From the NCBI GenBank assembly GCA_022843125.1, contig JALHOG010000019.1:1-64000 (forward strand): DNA of 64,000 nucleotides, given 5' to 3'. The position numbers and the translations under genes are program-made. Below, in pieces: positions 17,660-26,078 of this stretch. Under the pieces are notes generated by a model that saw only the letters and a list, made by a program, of their open reading frames with translations, ran no database searches and was not told the DNA's origin. Within the stretch, counting starts at the first letter, position 1; each line of letters starts with the position of its first letter. The stretch comes from Ilumatobacteraceae bacterium (GTDB lineage: Bacteria; Actinomycetota; Acidimicrobiia; Acidimicrobiales; Ilumatobacteraceae).

Positions 17660-18819
17660 GGAACGCAGTGATCGTCGACGCCGTCCGTACACCGGGCGGC
17701 AAGCGCAACGGCAAGTTGAAGGACTGGCACCCGGCCGAGCTCGCGGCCCACGTGCTCAAGGCCGTCCAGGAACGCAACGATCTCGATCCGGCCCTGGTCG
17801 ACGACGTGATCATGGGCTGCGTGATGCAGGTCGGGCAGCAGTCGCTCAACATCGGCCGCAATGCCGTCCTCACGGCCGGCTGGCCCGAGTCGGTGCCCGC
17901 CACCACGGTCGACCGCCAGTGCGGATCCAGCCAGCAGTCGATGCACTTCGCGGCGCAGGGCGTCATGGCCGGCGCCTACGACGTGGTGATCGCGGCGGGC
18001 GTCGAGGTGATGACGCGCACGCCGATGGGTTCGTCGATCGTCAAGGACATGGGCTTCCCGTTCCCGAAGGCGATGTTCGACCGCTACACCGAGCACGGCC
18101 TGCCTCCCCAGGGCATCGGCGCCGAGATGATCGCCGACGAGTTCGGCCTCACCCGCGACGATCTCGACGCGTTCGGCGCCGAGAGCCAGCGCCGAGCCGC
18201 CCAGGCCACCGCCGAGGGTCGCTTCGAGCGCGAGATCGTCCCGGTGCCGGTCACCATCGACGGCGCCACCGAGATGATGACCCGCGACGAGGGCATCCGC
18301 GAGGGCACCACCGCCGAGACGCTCGGCAACCTCAAGCCGGCGTTCAAGGAAGACGGCAAGATCACCGCCGGCAACTCGTCGCAGATCACCGATGGCGCAT
18401 CCGCCGTGCTGATCATGAGCGAGGAGCGCGCCGCCGAGCTCGGCTACACGCCCCGCGCCCGCTTCCACAGCTTCGCCGTGGTCGGCACCGACCCGGTCAC
18501 CATGCTCAAGGGTCCGATCCCGGCCACCGAGAAGATCATGCAGCGCTCCGGCCTGTCGATGGCCGACATCGACCTGTTCGAGGTGAACGAGGCGTTCGCC
18601 TCGGTCGTGCTCGCGTGGGCGAAGTCGCACGATGCCGACCTGTCGAAGACCAACGTCAACGGCGGCGCGATCGCGCTCGGCCACCCGCTCGGTGCGTCGG
18701 GCACGAAGTTGATGGCGACCCTGCTCTGTGAGCTCGAGCGCACCGGCGGTCGCTACGGCCTGCAGACCATGTGCGAGGGCGGCGGTCTCGCCAATGCCAC
18801 GATCATCGAGAGGATCTGA
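17656..18819 (+). CDS. Acetyl-CoA acyltransferase (thiolase)
   Basis: A 387-residue thiolase. The nucleophilic Cys lies in 'DRQCGSSQQ' (~92), with the other catalytic residues in 'GGAIALGHPLGASG' and near the C-terminal 'MCEGGG', giving a complete active site. It either cleaves 3-ketoacyl-CoA (beta-oxidation) or condenses two acetyl-CoA. The start overlaps the MarR stop and is preceded by TTGAGGAG. An SDR gene begins 5 nt after its stop, so these form one operon with acyl-CoA dehydrogenase across the promoter and a crotonase just downstream: a near-complete oxidation set. Confidence 0.93.
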   Translation: MRNAVIVDAVRTPGGKRNGKLKDWHPAELAAHVLKAVQERNDLDPALVDDVIMGCVMQVGQQSLNIGRNAVLTAGWPESVPATTVDRQCGSSQQSMHFAAQGVMAGAYDVVIAAGVEVMTRTPMGSSIVKDMGFPFPKAMFDRYTEHGLPPQGIGAEMIADEFGLTRDDLDAFGAESQRRAAQATAEGRFEREIVPVPVTIDGATEMMTRDEGIREGTTAETLGNLKPAFKEDGKITAGNSSQITDGASAVLIMSEERAAELGYTPRARFHSFAVVGTDPVTMLKGPIPATEKIMQRSGLSMADIDLFEVNEAFASVVLAWAKSHDADLSKTNVNGGAIALGHPLGASGTKLMATLLCELERTGGRYGLQTMCEGGGLANATIIERI

Positions 18820-18824
18820 TCACC

Positions 18825-19604
18825 GTGTACCGCATCGATCTCAACGGCGCGTCAGCGATCGTCACCGGTGGTGCGTCGGGCATCGGCGAGGCGTGCGCCC
18901 GCCAGCTCGCGGCGCTCGGCGCACGGGTCGTCGTCGCCGATCTCCAGGAAGACAAGGGTCAGGCGCTCGCCAGCGAGCTGGGTGGCCTGTTCGTGAAGTG
19001 TGACGTCTCGAGCGAGGAGGATGGCGCGGCCGCCGTCGCCGCCGCATCCGAGATGGGTCCGCTGCGCGCACTCGTCAACTCGGCCGGCATCGGCTGGGCC
19101 GGTCGCACCGTCGACCGCAACAACGACCCGATGCCGCAGAACCAGTTCGACTTCGTGATCAAAGTCAACCTGCTCGGCTCGTTCAACATGCTCCGTCAGT
19201 CGGCGGCGGCGATGGCCAAGACCGACGCCCTCGACGACGACGGCCAGCGCGGTGCGATCGTCAACATGGCATCGGTCGCTGCGTTCGACGGCCAGATCGG
19301 CCAGGCCGCGTACTCGGCATCGAAGGGCGGCGTCGTCGGCATGACCCTGCCGATCGCCCGCGACCTCGCCGCGGTCGGCATCCGCGTCAATACGATCGCG
19401 CCGGGCCTAATCGACACCCCGATCTACGGCACCGGCGAGGCGTCCGACCAGTTCAAGGCACATCTCGGGCAGTCGGTGCTGTTCCCGAAGCGCCTCGGTG
19501 CTGCCGACGAGTTGGCCTCGATGGTGATGGAGCTCATCACCAACCCGTACATGAACGGCGAGGTCATTCGCGTCGACGGCGGCATCCGCATGCCACCGAA
19601 GTAA
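18825..19604 (+). CDS. Short-chain dehydrogenase/reductase, 3-hydroxyacyl-CoA dehydrogenase-like
   Basis: A 259-residue classical SDR. It has the NAD(H) fold motif 'TGGASGIGEACARQL' near residue 12, 'NSAGIG' near 88, catalytic Ser in 'NMASVAAF', and catalytic Tyr-x3-Lys as 'YSASKGG' (~162). The C-terminus 'VIRVDGGIRMPPK' is typical of the family. GTG 18825 is chosen because GAGAGGA lies upstream and it follows the thiolase stop by 5 nt. In this operon the likely job is oxidation of a 3-hydroxyacyl-CoA (HSD10/type II-like), but many SDRs look alike and the substrate is inferred from context. Confidence 0.88.
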   Translation: MYRIDLNGASAIVTGGASGIGEACARQLAALGARVVVADLQEDKGQALASELGGLFVKCDVSSEEDGAAAVAAASEMGPLRALVNSAGIGWAGRTVDRNNDPMPQNQFDFVIKVNLLGSFNMLRQSAAAMAKTDALDDDGQRGAIVNMASVAAFDGQIGQAAYSASKGGVVGMTLPIARDLAAVGIRVNTIAPGLIDTPIYGTGEASDQFKAHLGQSVLFPKRLGAADELASMVMELITNPYMNGEVIRVDGGIRMPPK

Positions 19605-19610
19605 ATGGCG

Positions 19611-19648
19611 GGCTCGGGCTCGCGCGGCAACCGCGTCGGGTCCGAGCC
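19611..19648 (+). terminator. GC-rich nested hairpin after the SDR gene
   Basis: GGCTCGG (19611-19617) pairs with CCGAGCC (19642-19648) and encloses CGCGG-CAA-CCGCG. No T-tract follows, so it may only attenuate or stabilise the upstream mRNA. The remaining bases to 19774 hold no ORF; a CAGGAG ribosome site precedes the next gene. Confidence 0.4.
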
Positions 19649-19774
19649 GGCTTGCTGCGTTCGCCCTCGCGCCGCTCGCGGCTCGTCGCTGGCGCTTCCC
19701 TCGCCGCCGGCCGTCGATCCCGCTGACGGGTCTGGCAACATCCATCGGAACCGATCGAACTGACAGGAGTAGCG

Positions 19775-20533
19775 ATGACTGACGAAGCAGCAGTGCTGAC
19801 CGAGCGACGGGGGCGGGTGCTCCTGATCACGCTCAACCGGCCCGACGCGATGAACTCGGTGAACAACGCGCTCGCCACCGGCCTGCTCGCCGCGTGCGCC
19901 GAGCTCGACGGCGACGCCGGCCTCACCGCCGGCGTGCTCACCGGCAACGGGCGTGGCTTCTCGGCGGGGATGGACCTCAAGGCGTTCCTCACGGGTGAGG
20001 ACGTGTCGGGCCTGTTCACGTTCGTCAAGGACGGCACGAAGAAGCCGCTGATCGGTGCGATCGAAGGGTTCGCGCTGGCCGGCGGCCTCGAGATGGCGCT
20101 CACCTGCGACCTGCTGGTCGCGGCCAAGGGCGCCAAGCTCGGCATCCCGGAGGCCGGCGTCGGCCTGTTCGCCGCCGCCGGTGGCCTGCTCCGCCTGCCC
20201 AGCCGGGTCGGCTACAGCAAGGCGATGGAGATGGCGATCACCGCTGACCCCATCACCGCCGAGGAAGCATTCGAGCTCGGCATGGTGGCCCGCCTCACCG
20301 AGAAGGGCGAGGCGGTCGAGAGTGCGATGGCGCTCGCCGAGCGGGTCGCGAAGAACGCCCCGCTGTCGGTGGCGGCCTCGAAGCAGCTCGTGCGGGCGAC
20401 GCAGGGCGCGACCGAGGACGAGTTCTGGAAGCTCCAGGCGCCCCTGCAGCAATCGGTGTTCACGAGCAACGACTCCAGGGAAGGCCCCCTCGCCTTCGCC
20501 CAGAAGCGCCCCCCGGAGTGGACCGGCACCTGA
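19775..20533 (+). CDS. Enoyl-CoA hydratase/isomerase (crotonase family)
   Basis: A 252-residue crotonase. The oxyanion-hole region 'GRGFSAGMDLKAF' (~63-75) and 'FALAGGLEMALTCDLLVA' (~97-114) are typical, followed by 'AKLGIPEAGVGLFAAAGGLLRLP'. The first catalytic Glu position lies in 'GGLEMAL'; at the second, the 'PEAGVGL' region has Gly where hydratases often have a Glu, so isomerase or other crotonase chemistry is possible. ATG 19775 follows CAGGAG by 9 nt. It lies after the MarR-thiolase-SDR operon and probably acts on the same acyl-CoA pool. Confidence 0.88.
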   Translation: MTDEAAVLTERRGRVLLITLNRPDAMNSVNNALATGLLAACAELDGDAGLTAGVLTGNGRGFSAGMDLKAFLTGEDVSGLFTFVKDGTKKPLIGAIEGFALAGGLEMALTCDLLVAAKGAKLGIPEAGVGLFAAAGGLLRLPSRVGYSKAMEMAITADPITAEEAFELGMVARLTEKGEAVESAMALAERVAKNAPLSVAASKQLVRATQGATEDEFWKLQAPLQQSVFTSNDSREGPLAFAQKRPPEWTGT

Positions 20534-20546
20534 CGAACGGTTGTGC

Positions 20547-20579
20547 GAGCGATCCCGGGTTCATGGCCCGGGATCGCTC
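20547..20579. terminator. Bidirectional terminator hairpin between convergent genes
   Basis: GAGCGATCCCGGG (20547-20559) is perfectly complementary to CCCGGGATCGCTC (20567-20579), with a 7-nt loop. It lies between the convergent crotonase and LysR genes and touches the LysR stop codon. Confidence 0.8.
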
Positions 20580-21420
20580 ACACCGCGTTGTCGGCCAGGG
20601 CGACCAAGGTCTTGATGGCCGGGTGGGGGGAGCGCTTGGGCCAGGCGAGGTAGAGGGCGACCGTCGTCGCGCCGTCGATCGGGACGTAGCGGACGTCGGG
20701 GTGGGCGTGGAGCGCGGCGGTCGAGGCGACGCTGACCCCGAAACCGGCACCGCTGGCGATCGCGATCAGCCAGTCGTCGAGCGTCGCCACCTCGGACGCC
20801 AGCGACGGTCGGCGGTCCGCCGGCCAGAGATCGCGCCGGGTCGTGCCGACGCTGGACTGCACGAGCGTGCCGTCGGCGAGCTCGTCGAGCGTGAGCCGGC
20901 GCCGACGGGCGAGCGGGTGGTCGCGCTGGAGGACCGCGACCCGCTGCTCCTCGTCGACCACGACGCTGCGGAAGCGTGTGCTGTCGATCGGGCCGCGGGT
21001 GAGCGCGGCGTCGACGCGGCCGCTGGTCAGACCGGCGCTGCCCTCCTCGAACCGGATGACCGTCAGCGGACACGGCGGATCGCTCGCGTTCCACGCCCGG
21101 AGGATCGCCGAGAGGTGGATGCCGGCGGACCAGCTGTGGCCCAGGCGCAGCGGGAGCTCCTCGCCGCCCGCGCTGGCGACCGCCGACTCGACCGCGCGCA
21201 CCGCTTCGAACGCCGCCTGCTCGAAGCGGTGGCCGGCGTCGGTCAGCTCGACGTGGTGGGTCGAGCGGTCGACGAGGCGTGCGCCGACGAGGCGCTCGAG
21301 CTGCGCCAGTGTTCGTGACAGCGCCGGCTGGGTGACGTGCAGCCGCTGCGCAGCGCGGGTGAGGTTCCGCTCCTCGGCGATCGCGAGGAACGCCCGCAGG
21401 TGCCGGACTTCGACGGTCAT
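20578..21420 (-). CDS. LysR-family transcriptional regulator
   Basis: A 280-residue LysR protein. N-terminal winged helix: 'MTVEVRHLRAFLAIAEERN', then 'LTRAAQRLHVTQPALSRTLAQLERLVGARL' (two pieces of the standard motif). A periplasmic-binding-like effector domain follows from ~90. The ATG at 21420 matches the usual LysR start; the track's upstream start would overlap the divergent gene. It is divergent from an EamA-type exporter, the classical arrangement for a LysR regulator and its target. The inducer is unknown. Confidence 0.88.
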   Translation of the reverse strand: MTVEVRHLRAFLAIAEERNLTRAAQRLHVTQPALSRTLAQLERLVGARLVDRSTHHVELTDAGHRFEQAAFEAVRAVESAVASAGGEELPLRLGHSWSAGIHLSAILRAWNASDPPCPLTVIRFEEGSAGLTSGRVDAALTRGPIDSTRFRSVVVDEEQRVAVLQRDHPLARRRRLTLDELADGTLVQSSVGTTRRDLWPADRRPSLASEVATLDDWLIAIASGAGFGVSVASTAALHAHPDVRYVPIDGATTVALYLAWPKRSPHPAIKTLVALADNAV

Positions 21421-21488
21421 GCACGTTGAACATAACCGCTGACCGATCGGCACTTCCGTTCGCGTCGCGGTGGGCGCACGCTGCCGAC

Positions 21489-22430
21489 GTGGACGATCGA
21501 CGGCTCGGGCGAGGTGTGGGCACCGCCCTCGTCGGCATGTGCTCGGTCCACACCGGGGCCGCTATCGCTGACGGCCTCATGGATCAGGTCGGTGCTGCCG
21601 GCGCGGTCCTGCTCCGGCAGGGGCTCGCCGCGATCGTGCTGCTCGCGATCGCCCGACCGCGGGTGGCGTCGTTCGGACGTGACCGGTGGGCGACCGTGAT
21701 CGGTTTCGGGGTCGTCCTCGCCGGCATGAACCTGACCTTCTACGCGGCGGTCGAGCGGATCCCGCTCGGCTTGGCGGTGACGATCGAGTTGCTGGGCCCG
21801 CTCGGGCTCGCAGCATCGCTGTCGCGCCGCGCGACCGATCTCGCGTGGGTCGGTGTCGCTGTGGCCGGCGTGGTGTTGCTCGGACATCCCGGTGGCGGGC
21901 TCGACGGCGCGGGTGTCACGTTCGCCGGTCTTGCGGCCTTCGGATGGGCCGCGTACATCGCGCTGCAGCGGCGGGCGGGTGCGCAGTCCGCTGGTATCGA
22001 CGTGCTCGCCTGCTCGTTGACCGTCGCGGCGCTGCTCGTCGCTCCGGTCGCCCTGGTGCAGCACGGGGGCGATCTGGTGTCCGGGCGCACGCTGTGGCTC
22101 GGGGCCGTCGTGGCGCTGCTCGGTGCGCTCGTGCCGTTCTCCGCCGACCTGCGGGCGCTGCGCGACGTGCCGGCCCGCATCTTCGGGGTGCTGATGAGCC
22201 TCAGCCCGGCGGTCGCCTCGCTGATCGGGCTGGTCGTGCTCGACGAGCGTCTCCGTGGCCGCGAGGTCGCCGGCATGGCTGCCGTGGTCGTCGCGAGCGC
22301 TGGCACGCTCTGGGCCGGGCGAGCCGCTGCGATGTCAGGCGGTGCGACGCCTGAACTGGTCGGGGCTGATGCCGCGGACGCGCTTGAAGGCGTTGCTCAG
22401 CGCGAAGGGCGTGGCGTAGCCGACGCGTGA
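21489..22430 (+). CDS. EamA/RhtA-family inner-membrane transporter
   Basis: A 313-residue protein with about ten hydrophobic segments in two EamA-type halves, similar to RhtA-like amino-acid/metabolite exporters ('GVGTALVGMCSVHTGAAIADG', 'IPLGLAVTIELLGPLG', 'MSLSPAVASLIGLVVLDERL' identify it). I prefer GTG 21489: the TTG at 21426 would leave 5 nt between divergent start codons, no room for a promoter. The last ~32 codons lie antisense to the convergent AraC gene, an unusually long overlap, and the tail past 'AMSG' is low in conservation-like character. Substrate unknown. Confidence 0.75.
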   Translation: MDDRRLGRGVGTALVGMCSVHTGAAIADGLMDQVGAAGAVLLRQGLAAIVLLAIARPRVASFGRDRWATVIGFGVVLAGMNLTFYAAVERIPLGLAVTIELLGPLGLAASLSRRATDLAWVGVAVAGVVLLGHPGGGLDGAGVTFAGLAAFGWAAYIALQRRAGAQSAGIDVLACSLTVAALLVAPVALVQHGGDLVSGRTLWLGAVVALLGALVPFSADLRALRDVPARIFGVLMSLSPAVASLIGLVVLDERLRGREVAGMAAVVVASAGTLWAGRAAAMSGGATPELVGADAADALEGVAQREGRGVADA

Positions 22431-23291
22431 CGCGACGGCGGCGAGCCCGACCCCGGGCTCGCGCAGGGCGTCGGCCGCCAGCGAGAGCCGCCATTCGGTG
22501 AGGTACTGCATCGGCGGCTGCCCGACCAGCTCGTGGAAGCGCCGTGCGAAGACCGCCCGCGATGACCCGACGGTCGCCGCCAGCGTCGCCACGGTCCACG
22601 GCTCGGCCGGGCGGTGCTGGATGAGCCGCAGGGCGGGCCCGACGATCGGGTCGCGGTGGGCGCGGTACCAGCGCGGCGCGGCGTCGGCGGCGTCGTCGAA
22701 CCACGTGCGCAGGCTGCTGATCAGCAGCAGGTCGAGCAGCCGGTCGAGGACCGCCTGCTGACCGGGACGGTCTCGGTCGATCTCGCGGCCGAGCAGGTCG
22801 ACGATCGACGACTCGACACGATCGGCCGCCAGGTGGATGCGGCGGGGGAGCGCGGCGAGCAGCCGGCGGTCGATGTCGCCGGCGAGCTGGTATGCGCCGG
22901 TCAGCATCACGGTGGCGTCGGGATGGTCGCCGGTGCCCCATGTGCGCACGCCGAGCGTCATCGTGTCCTTCAGCTCGATGCCGTCGAACGTGGTGCACCG
23001 GTTGTCAGGGTGGATGAGGACGACGGCTGGGGTGTCGGGCGCGTCGGCGACCTCGTACGCGTCGTCGCCGCGCAGGATCGCCACATCGCCCTCGTGCGCC
23101 ACGGCGGTCTCACCGTCGTCGTAGCGGATCCACGCCGCGCCGCGGACGACGGCGACGATCGTCAGCGGCGCCTCGTCGGCGACGCGGATGCCCCAGGGCG
23201 GTGCGAGCACCGACCGGACGACGAACGCGTCCTGGGCGCGCGGCCCGTCGAGCACGGAGGTGAGCTCATCCATGTCGAGACGATCGCGCAT
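22335..23291 (-). CDS. AraC-family regulator with cupin-type sensing domain
   Basis: A 318-residue protein. The N-terminal ~190 residues resemble the AraC-binding cupin (cupin_6) type ('PPWGIRVADEAPLTIVAVVRG', 'GDVAILRG'). The C-terminal ~100 residues carry the double helix-turn-helix: 'WTVATLAATVGSSRAVFARRF' and 'VASRVGYATPFALSNAFKRV'. The start could be ATG 23291 or 23273. It is divergent from a PPOX-type flavoprotein gene 56 nt away and convergent with the EamA transporter. Regulators of this type often control a neighbouring oxidoreductase or exporter. Confidence 0.85.
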   Translation of the reverse strand: MRDRLDMDELTSVLDGPRAQDAFVVRSVLAPPWGIRVADEAPLTIVAVVRGAAWIRYDDGETAVAHEGDVAILRGDDAYEVADAPDTPAVVLIHPDNRCTTFDGIELKDTMTLGVRTWGTGDHPDATVMLTGAYQLAGDIDRRLLAALPRRIHLAADRVESSIVDLLGREIDRDRPGQQAVLDRLLDLLLISSLRTWFDDAADAAPRWYRAHRDPIVGPALRLIQHRPAEPWTVATLAATVGSSRAVFARRFHELVGQPPMQYLTEWRLSLAADALREPGVGLAAVASRVGYATPFALSNAFKRVRGISPDQFRRRTA

Positions 23292-23347
23292 GGAAGCGAG
23301 CGTTGCAACCATGGAGCGTCTCGATCGTCGGTGGTTTCGTGCAGGTC

Positions 23348-23839
23348 ATGACAACCGACACCGTCACCCCGCAGCTCGACGACATCAGCGCCGCGATCGC
23401 GAAGCGCTCCTTCGCGACTCTCGCGACGACCTCGCCACAGCAGCGCCCGCACGCCGCGGGCATCCTGTACGCCATCGTCGGCGACCTGCTGTACGTGAGC
23501 ACGATGCGGTCGAGCCGCAAGGCGCGCAACATCGCCGCCAACCCACACGTGTTCGTGAGCATCCCCGTTCGGCGCATGCCGTTCGGGGCGCCGCCGTCCA
23601 CCATCCAGTTCGCAGCGACCGCCGAGGTGCTCCCGGTCGACCACCCCGACGTCGTCGCGCTCGCCGGCGCCGGGAAGCTGAAGGCGATCACCAGCCACGG
23701 CGAACTCGACCTCCCGGACGGCTGCATCGTGCGCATCACCCCCGGTCGCACGTTCCACACCTACGGCCTCGGCATGTCGCTGCGGGCCCTCGCCAAGAAC
23801 CCGCTCGGCGCCGCCGGTCGTGTCGAACGCGCCTCGTAG
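23348..23839 (+). CDS. Pyridoxamine 5'-phosphate oxidase-fold flavin/F420-binding protein
   Basis: A 163-residue split-barrel protein. 'KRSFATLATTSPQQRPHAAGI' and 'LLYVSTMRSSRKARNIAANPHV' are the usual FMN/F420-contacting segments of the PPOX family, which includes F420-dependent reductases and FMN oxidases. It ends 9 nt before selD. Function beyond cofactor binding cannot be set; divergent AraC regulation is likely. Confidence 0.75.
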   Translation: MTTDTVTPQLDDISAAIAKRSFATLATTSPQQRPHAAGILYAIVGDLLYVSTMRSSRKARNIAANPHVFVSIPVRRMPFGAPPSTIQFAATAEVLPVDHPDVVALAGAGKLKAITSHGELDLPDGCIVRITPGRTFHTYGLGMSLRALAKNPLGAAGRVERAS

Positions 23840-23848
23840 GCTCGCTGC

Positions 23849-24853
23849 ATGTCGCTGATCGATCTCAAGCTGACCGAGTGGACCTCGTGCGGTGGGTGCG
23901 CCGCGAAGTGGGGGGCGGCCCTGCTCAAGGATCTCGTCGCCGACTTCCCGGTCTCGACCGACCCGTCGCTGCTGATCGGGCTCGCCCCGTTCGACGATGC
24001 CGCGATCTACCAGGTCTCCGACGACATCGCGATCGTGTCGACCACCGACTTCTTCCCGCCGCTCGTCGACGATCCCGCCGACTTCGGCGCGATCGCGGCC
24101 GCCAACGCGTGCAGTGACGTGTTCGCGATGGGCGGGCGGGTCGTGATGGCGATCAACGTCGCGGCCTTCCCCGAGCATTTCCCGCGTGAGGCGATCGCCA
24201 CGATCTTCGAAGCCGGCGCGAAGGTCGTCGCCGAGGCCGGCGGCGCCGTCGCCGGGGGGCACACCATCCGCAATCCCGAGCCGATCTACGGCCTCGCCGT
24301 GCAGGGCGTCGTCCACCCCGACCGGATCTTCCGCAAGGGCGGCGCGCAGCCGGGTGACGTGCTCGTGATGTCGAAGCCGCTCGGCACCGGGCTGACGCTC
24401 GCGACCGGTACACCGGAGCAGAAGGCGGTCGCGATCGCCGGCATGAGGACACTCAACCGTGCAGCGTCGGAGACCCTCCAGGCGATGGGTGACGCCGTGC
24501 ACGCCGTCACCGACGTCACCGGCTACGGCCTCGCCGGCCACGGTTGGGAGATGGCCGAGCGCAGCGACGTCCGCGCCGTGATCGACACCGGGGCGATCGT
24601 CGCCTATCCGGGCGCGCTCGAAGCGGCGAACGCGGGTGCCCGGACCGGCGGCGATCCGCGCAACCGCGACTACCTCGCCGGTCACCTCGACTCGACCGCT
24701 CCCGCCGGGCCCGAGGCGCTGTGCTTCGACCCGCAGACGTCTGGTGGCCTGCTCGCTGCCGTCACCCCCGACGCGGCAGCCGAGCTCGCCGCCCAGGGCT
24801 GGTGGCGCGCCGGTGTCGTCGAAGCCGGCGCAGCGCAGCTCGTTCTGCGCTGA
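23849..24853 (+). CDS. selD: Selenide, water dikinase (selenophosphate synthetase)
   Basis: A 334-residue AIR-synthase-like ATPase that makes selenophosphate from selenide and ATP. The N-terminal 'TSCGGCAAKWG' holds the Cys and Lys expected in the mobile catalytic loop; the enzyme is the Cys form, with no in-frame TGA. Further marks are 'FDDAAIYQVSDDIAIVSTTDFF', 'GGHTIRNPEPIYGLAVQG', 'DVTGYGLAGHG' and 'DPQTSGGLL', all diagnostic. Presence of SelD implies selenium use (selenocysteine, selenouridine or a selenium cofactor), but no SelA, SelB, SelU or tRNA-Sec was seen in this window. Confidence 0.9.
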   Translation: MSLIDLKLTEWTSCGGCAAKWGAALLKDLVADFPVSTDPSLLIGLAPFDDAAIYQVSDDIAIVSTTDFFPPLVDDPADFGAIAAANACSDVFAMGGRVVMAINVAAFPEHFPREAIATIFEAGAKVVAEAGGAVAGGHTIRNPEPIYGLAVQGVVHPDRIFRKGGAQPGDVLVMSKPLGTGLTLATGTPEQKAVAIAGMRTLNRAASETLQAMGDAVHAVTDVTGYGLAGHGWEMAERSDVRAVIDTGAIVAYPGALEAANAGARTGGDPRNRDYLAGHLDSTAPAGPEALCFDPQTSGGLLAAVTPDAAAELAAQGWWRAGVVEAGAAQLVLR

Positions 24854-24905
24854 CCCGGAACGACCTGCGTTCACCCGTGCTCACGCCGCGGTAGCGTCGG
24901 CGGCG

Positions 24906-25580
24906 ATGGCTCCCGGGCGCGCCCCCACCCGCAAGATCGAGCAGGAGCTCTGGGCGGCCGGGTACGAGACGGTGGTCGGGATCGACGAGGTCGGCCGCGG
25001 GGCGTGGGCCGGCCCGCTGGTGGTCGGCGCCGCGATCCTTCCTGCCGGCACCCGCGTGCTCGGCGTGCGCGATTCGAAGATGCTGAGCGAGAAGGAGCGC
25101 GAGCGGCTGTTCGATCGCATCGCCGCGTGGTGCACCACGTGGGCGGTCGGCGCCGCCAGCCAGGAGGAGTGCGACGAGTTGGGAATGGCAGCGGCCCAGC
25201 GGCTGGCCTGTCAGCGGGCGGTCAACGGTCTCACCGTCAAGCCCGACGTCGCCGTCGTCGACGGCACGTGGGACTTCGTGTCGCCGTGCGTCCCGCAGGT
25301 CGACATGCGGGTCAAGGCCGACCGTCACTGCCTCTCGGTCGCTGCGGCGAGCATCCTCGCGAAGGTCATGCGAGACCGAGAGATGCGGGCGTTGGCCGAG
25401 CACTACCCCGCCTGGTCGTTCGACACCAACAAGGGCTACCCCTGCGCGGTGCACAAGGCGGCGCTGCAGGGCTACGGGCCGTCGGCCATTCATCGCCGCT
25501 CGTGGGTGTTCATGGATCACTACGTGCCGTGGAGCGGCACGCCGCGCGTGGTCCGGCCTGAGCAGCCGACGCTGTTCTAG
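24906..25580 (+). CDS. rnhB: Ribonuclease HII
   Basis: A 224-residue RNase HII, which removes ribonucleotides and RNA primers from DNA. The DEDD active site is visible: 'GIDEVGRGAWAGPLVVGA' (first Asp-Glu), 'VRDSKMLSEKERERLF', 'VDGTWDF' and 'VKADRHCLSVAAASILAKV'. The C-terminal 'YPAWSFDTNKGYP' is the usual substrate-contact loop. ATG 24906 gives the standard length; the track start 24636 overlaps selD. Confidence 0.95.
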   Translation: MAPGRAPTRKIEQELWAAGYETVVGIDEVGRGAWAGPLVVGAAILPAGTRVLGVRDSKMLSEKERERLFDRIAAWCTTWAVGAASQEECDELGMAAAQRLACQRAVNGLTVKPDVAVVDGTWDFVSPCVPQVDMRVKADRHCLSVAAASILAKVMRDREMRALAEHYPAWSFDTNKGYPCAVHKAALQGYGPSAIHRRSWVFMDHYVPWSGTPRVVRPEQPTLF

Positions 25581-25605
25581 CCCGGTCGGCCTTGTCGAAG
25601 GCTTG

Positions 25606-25645
25606 ATCGTGCCAGGGCACTCCGACCCTGGTGACCAGGCACGAT
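25606..25645. terminator. Nested hairpin after rnhB
   Basis: ATCGTGCC (25606-25613) pairs with GGCACGAT (25638-25645), enclosing AGGG...CCCT. It can end rnhB transcription or sit in the leader of the next gene. No T-run follows, so the function is uncertain. Confidence 0.45.
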
Positions 25646-25693
25646 GCGCGGTTCGATGGTCTCAGAAGCCCACTCCGAGGAAGCGAGCACGCT

Positions 25694-26053
25694 GTGACCG
25701 GACATGCATCGATCGTCGAACGAGTCCTTCAGGTCCACGGGCACCTGGAGCCGCACGAGTATCAGGGCCTCGTACGGCACTGGTCCAATCTCGACCACAC
25801 GTTGCACGCCTTCGACGATGATGCGCTCGACCTCCAGCTGTTCATCAAGGACCGCGACACGCCGAGCCAGCACGTCACGCTCGAGGTGCACATCCCGCAC
25901 CACGCGCCGCTGGTGGCCCACGCCGAGCATGCCGACCTGACCGCCGCGCTGCACCGGGTCCGCGACTCGATGGCGCGGCAGCTCGCCGAGCTCAAGCGGC
26001 GCAGCGAACCGCGACACGCTCGGGCGATCCGCGACGCCGGCCGTCACCGCTGA
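25694..26053 (+). CDS. HPF/RaiA-like ribosome-associated protein (short form)
   Basis: A 119-residue protein resembling the S30EA/HPF domain: 'LDLQLFIKDRDTPSQHVTLEVHIP' followed by 'ADLTAALHRVRDSMARQLAEL', the beta-strand plus helix arrangement that binds the 30S decoding centre during hibernation. It lacks the C-terminal dimerisation domain of long HPF. GTG 25694 has GAGGAA about 11 nt upstream and starts the fold directly; the track start (25631) adds 21 residues of unlikely character. The assignment is by pattern only. Confidence 0.6.
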   Translation: MTGHASIVERVLQVHGHLEPHEYQGLVRHWSNLDHTLHAFDDDALDLQLFIKDRDTPSQHVTLEVHIPHHAPLVAHAEHADLTAALHRVRDSMARQLAELKRRSEPRHARAIRDAGRHR

Positions 26054-26078
26054 CGACGGCGAGGCGTAGCCTCGCCCC

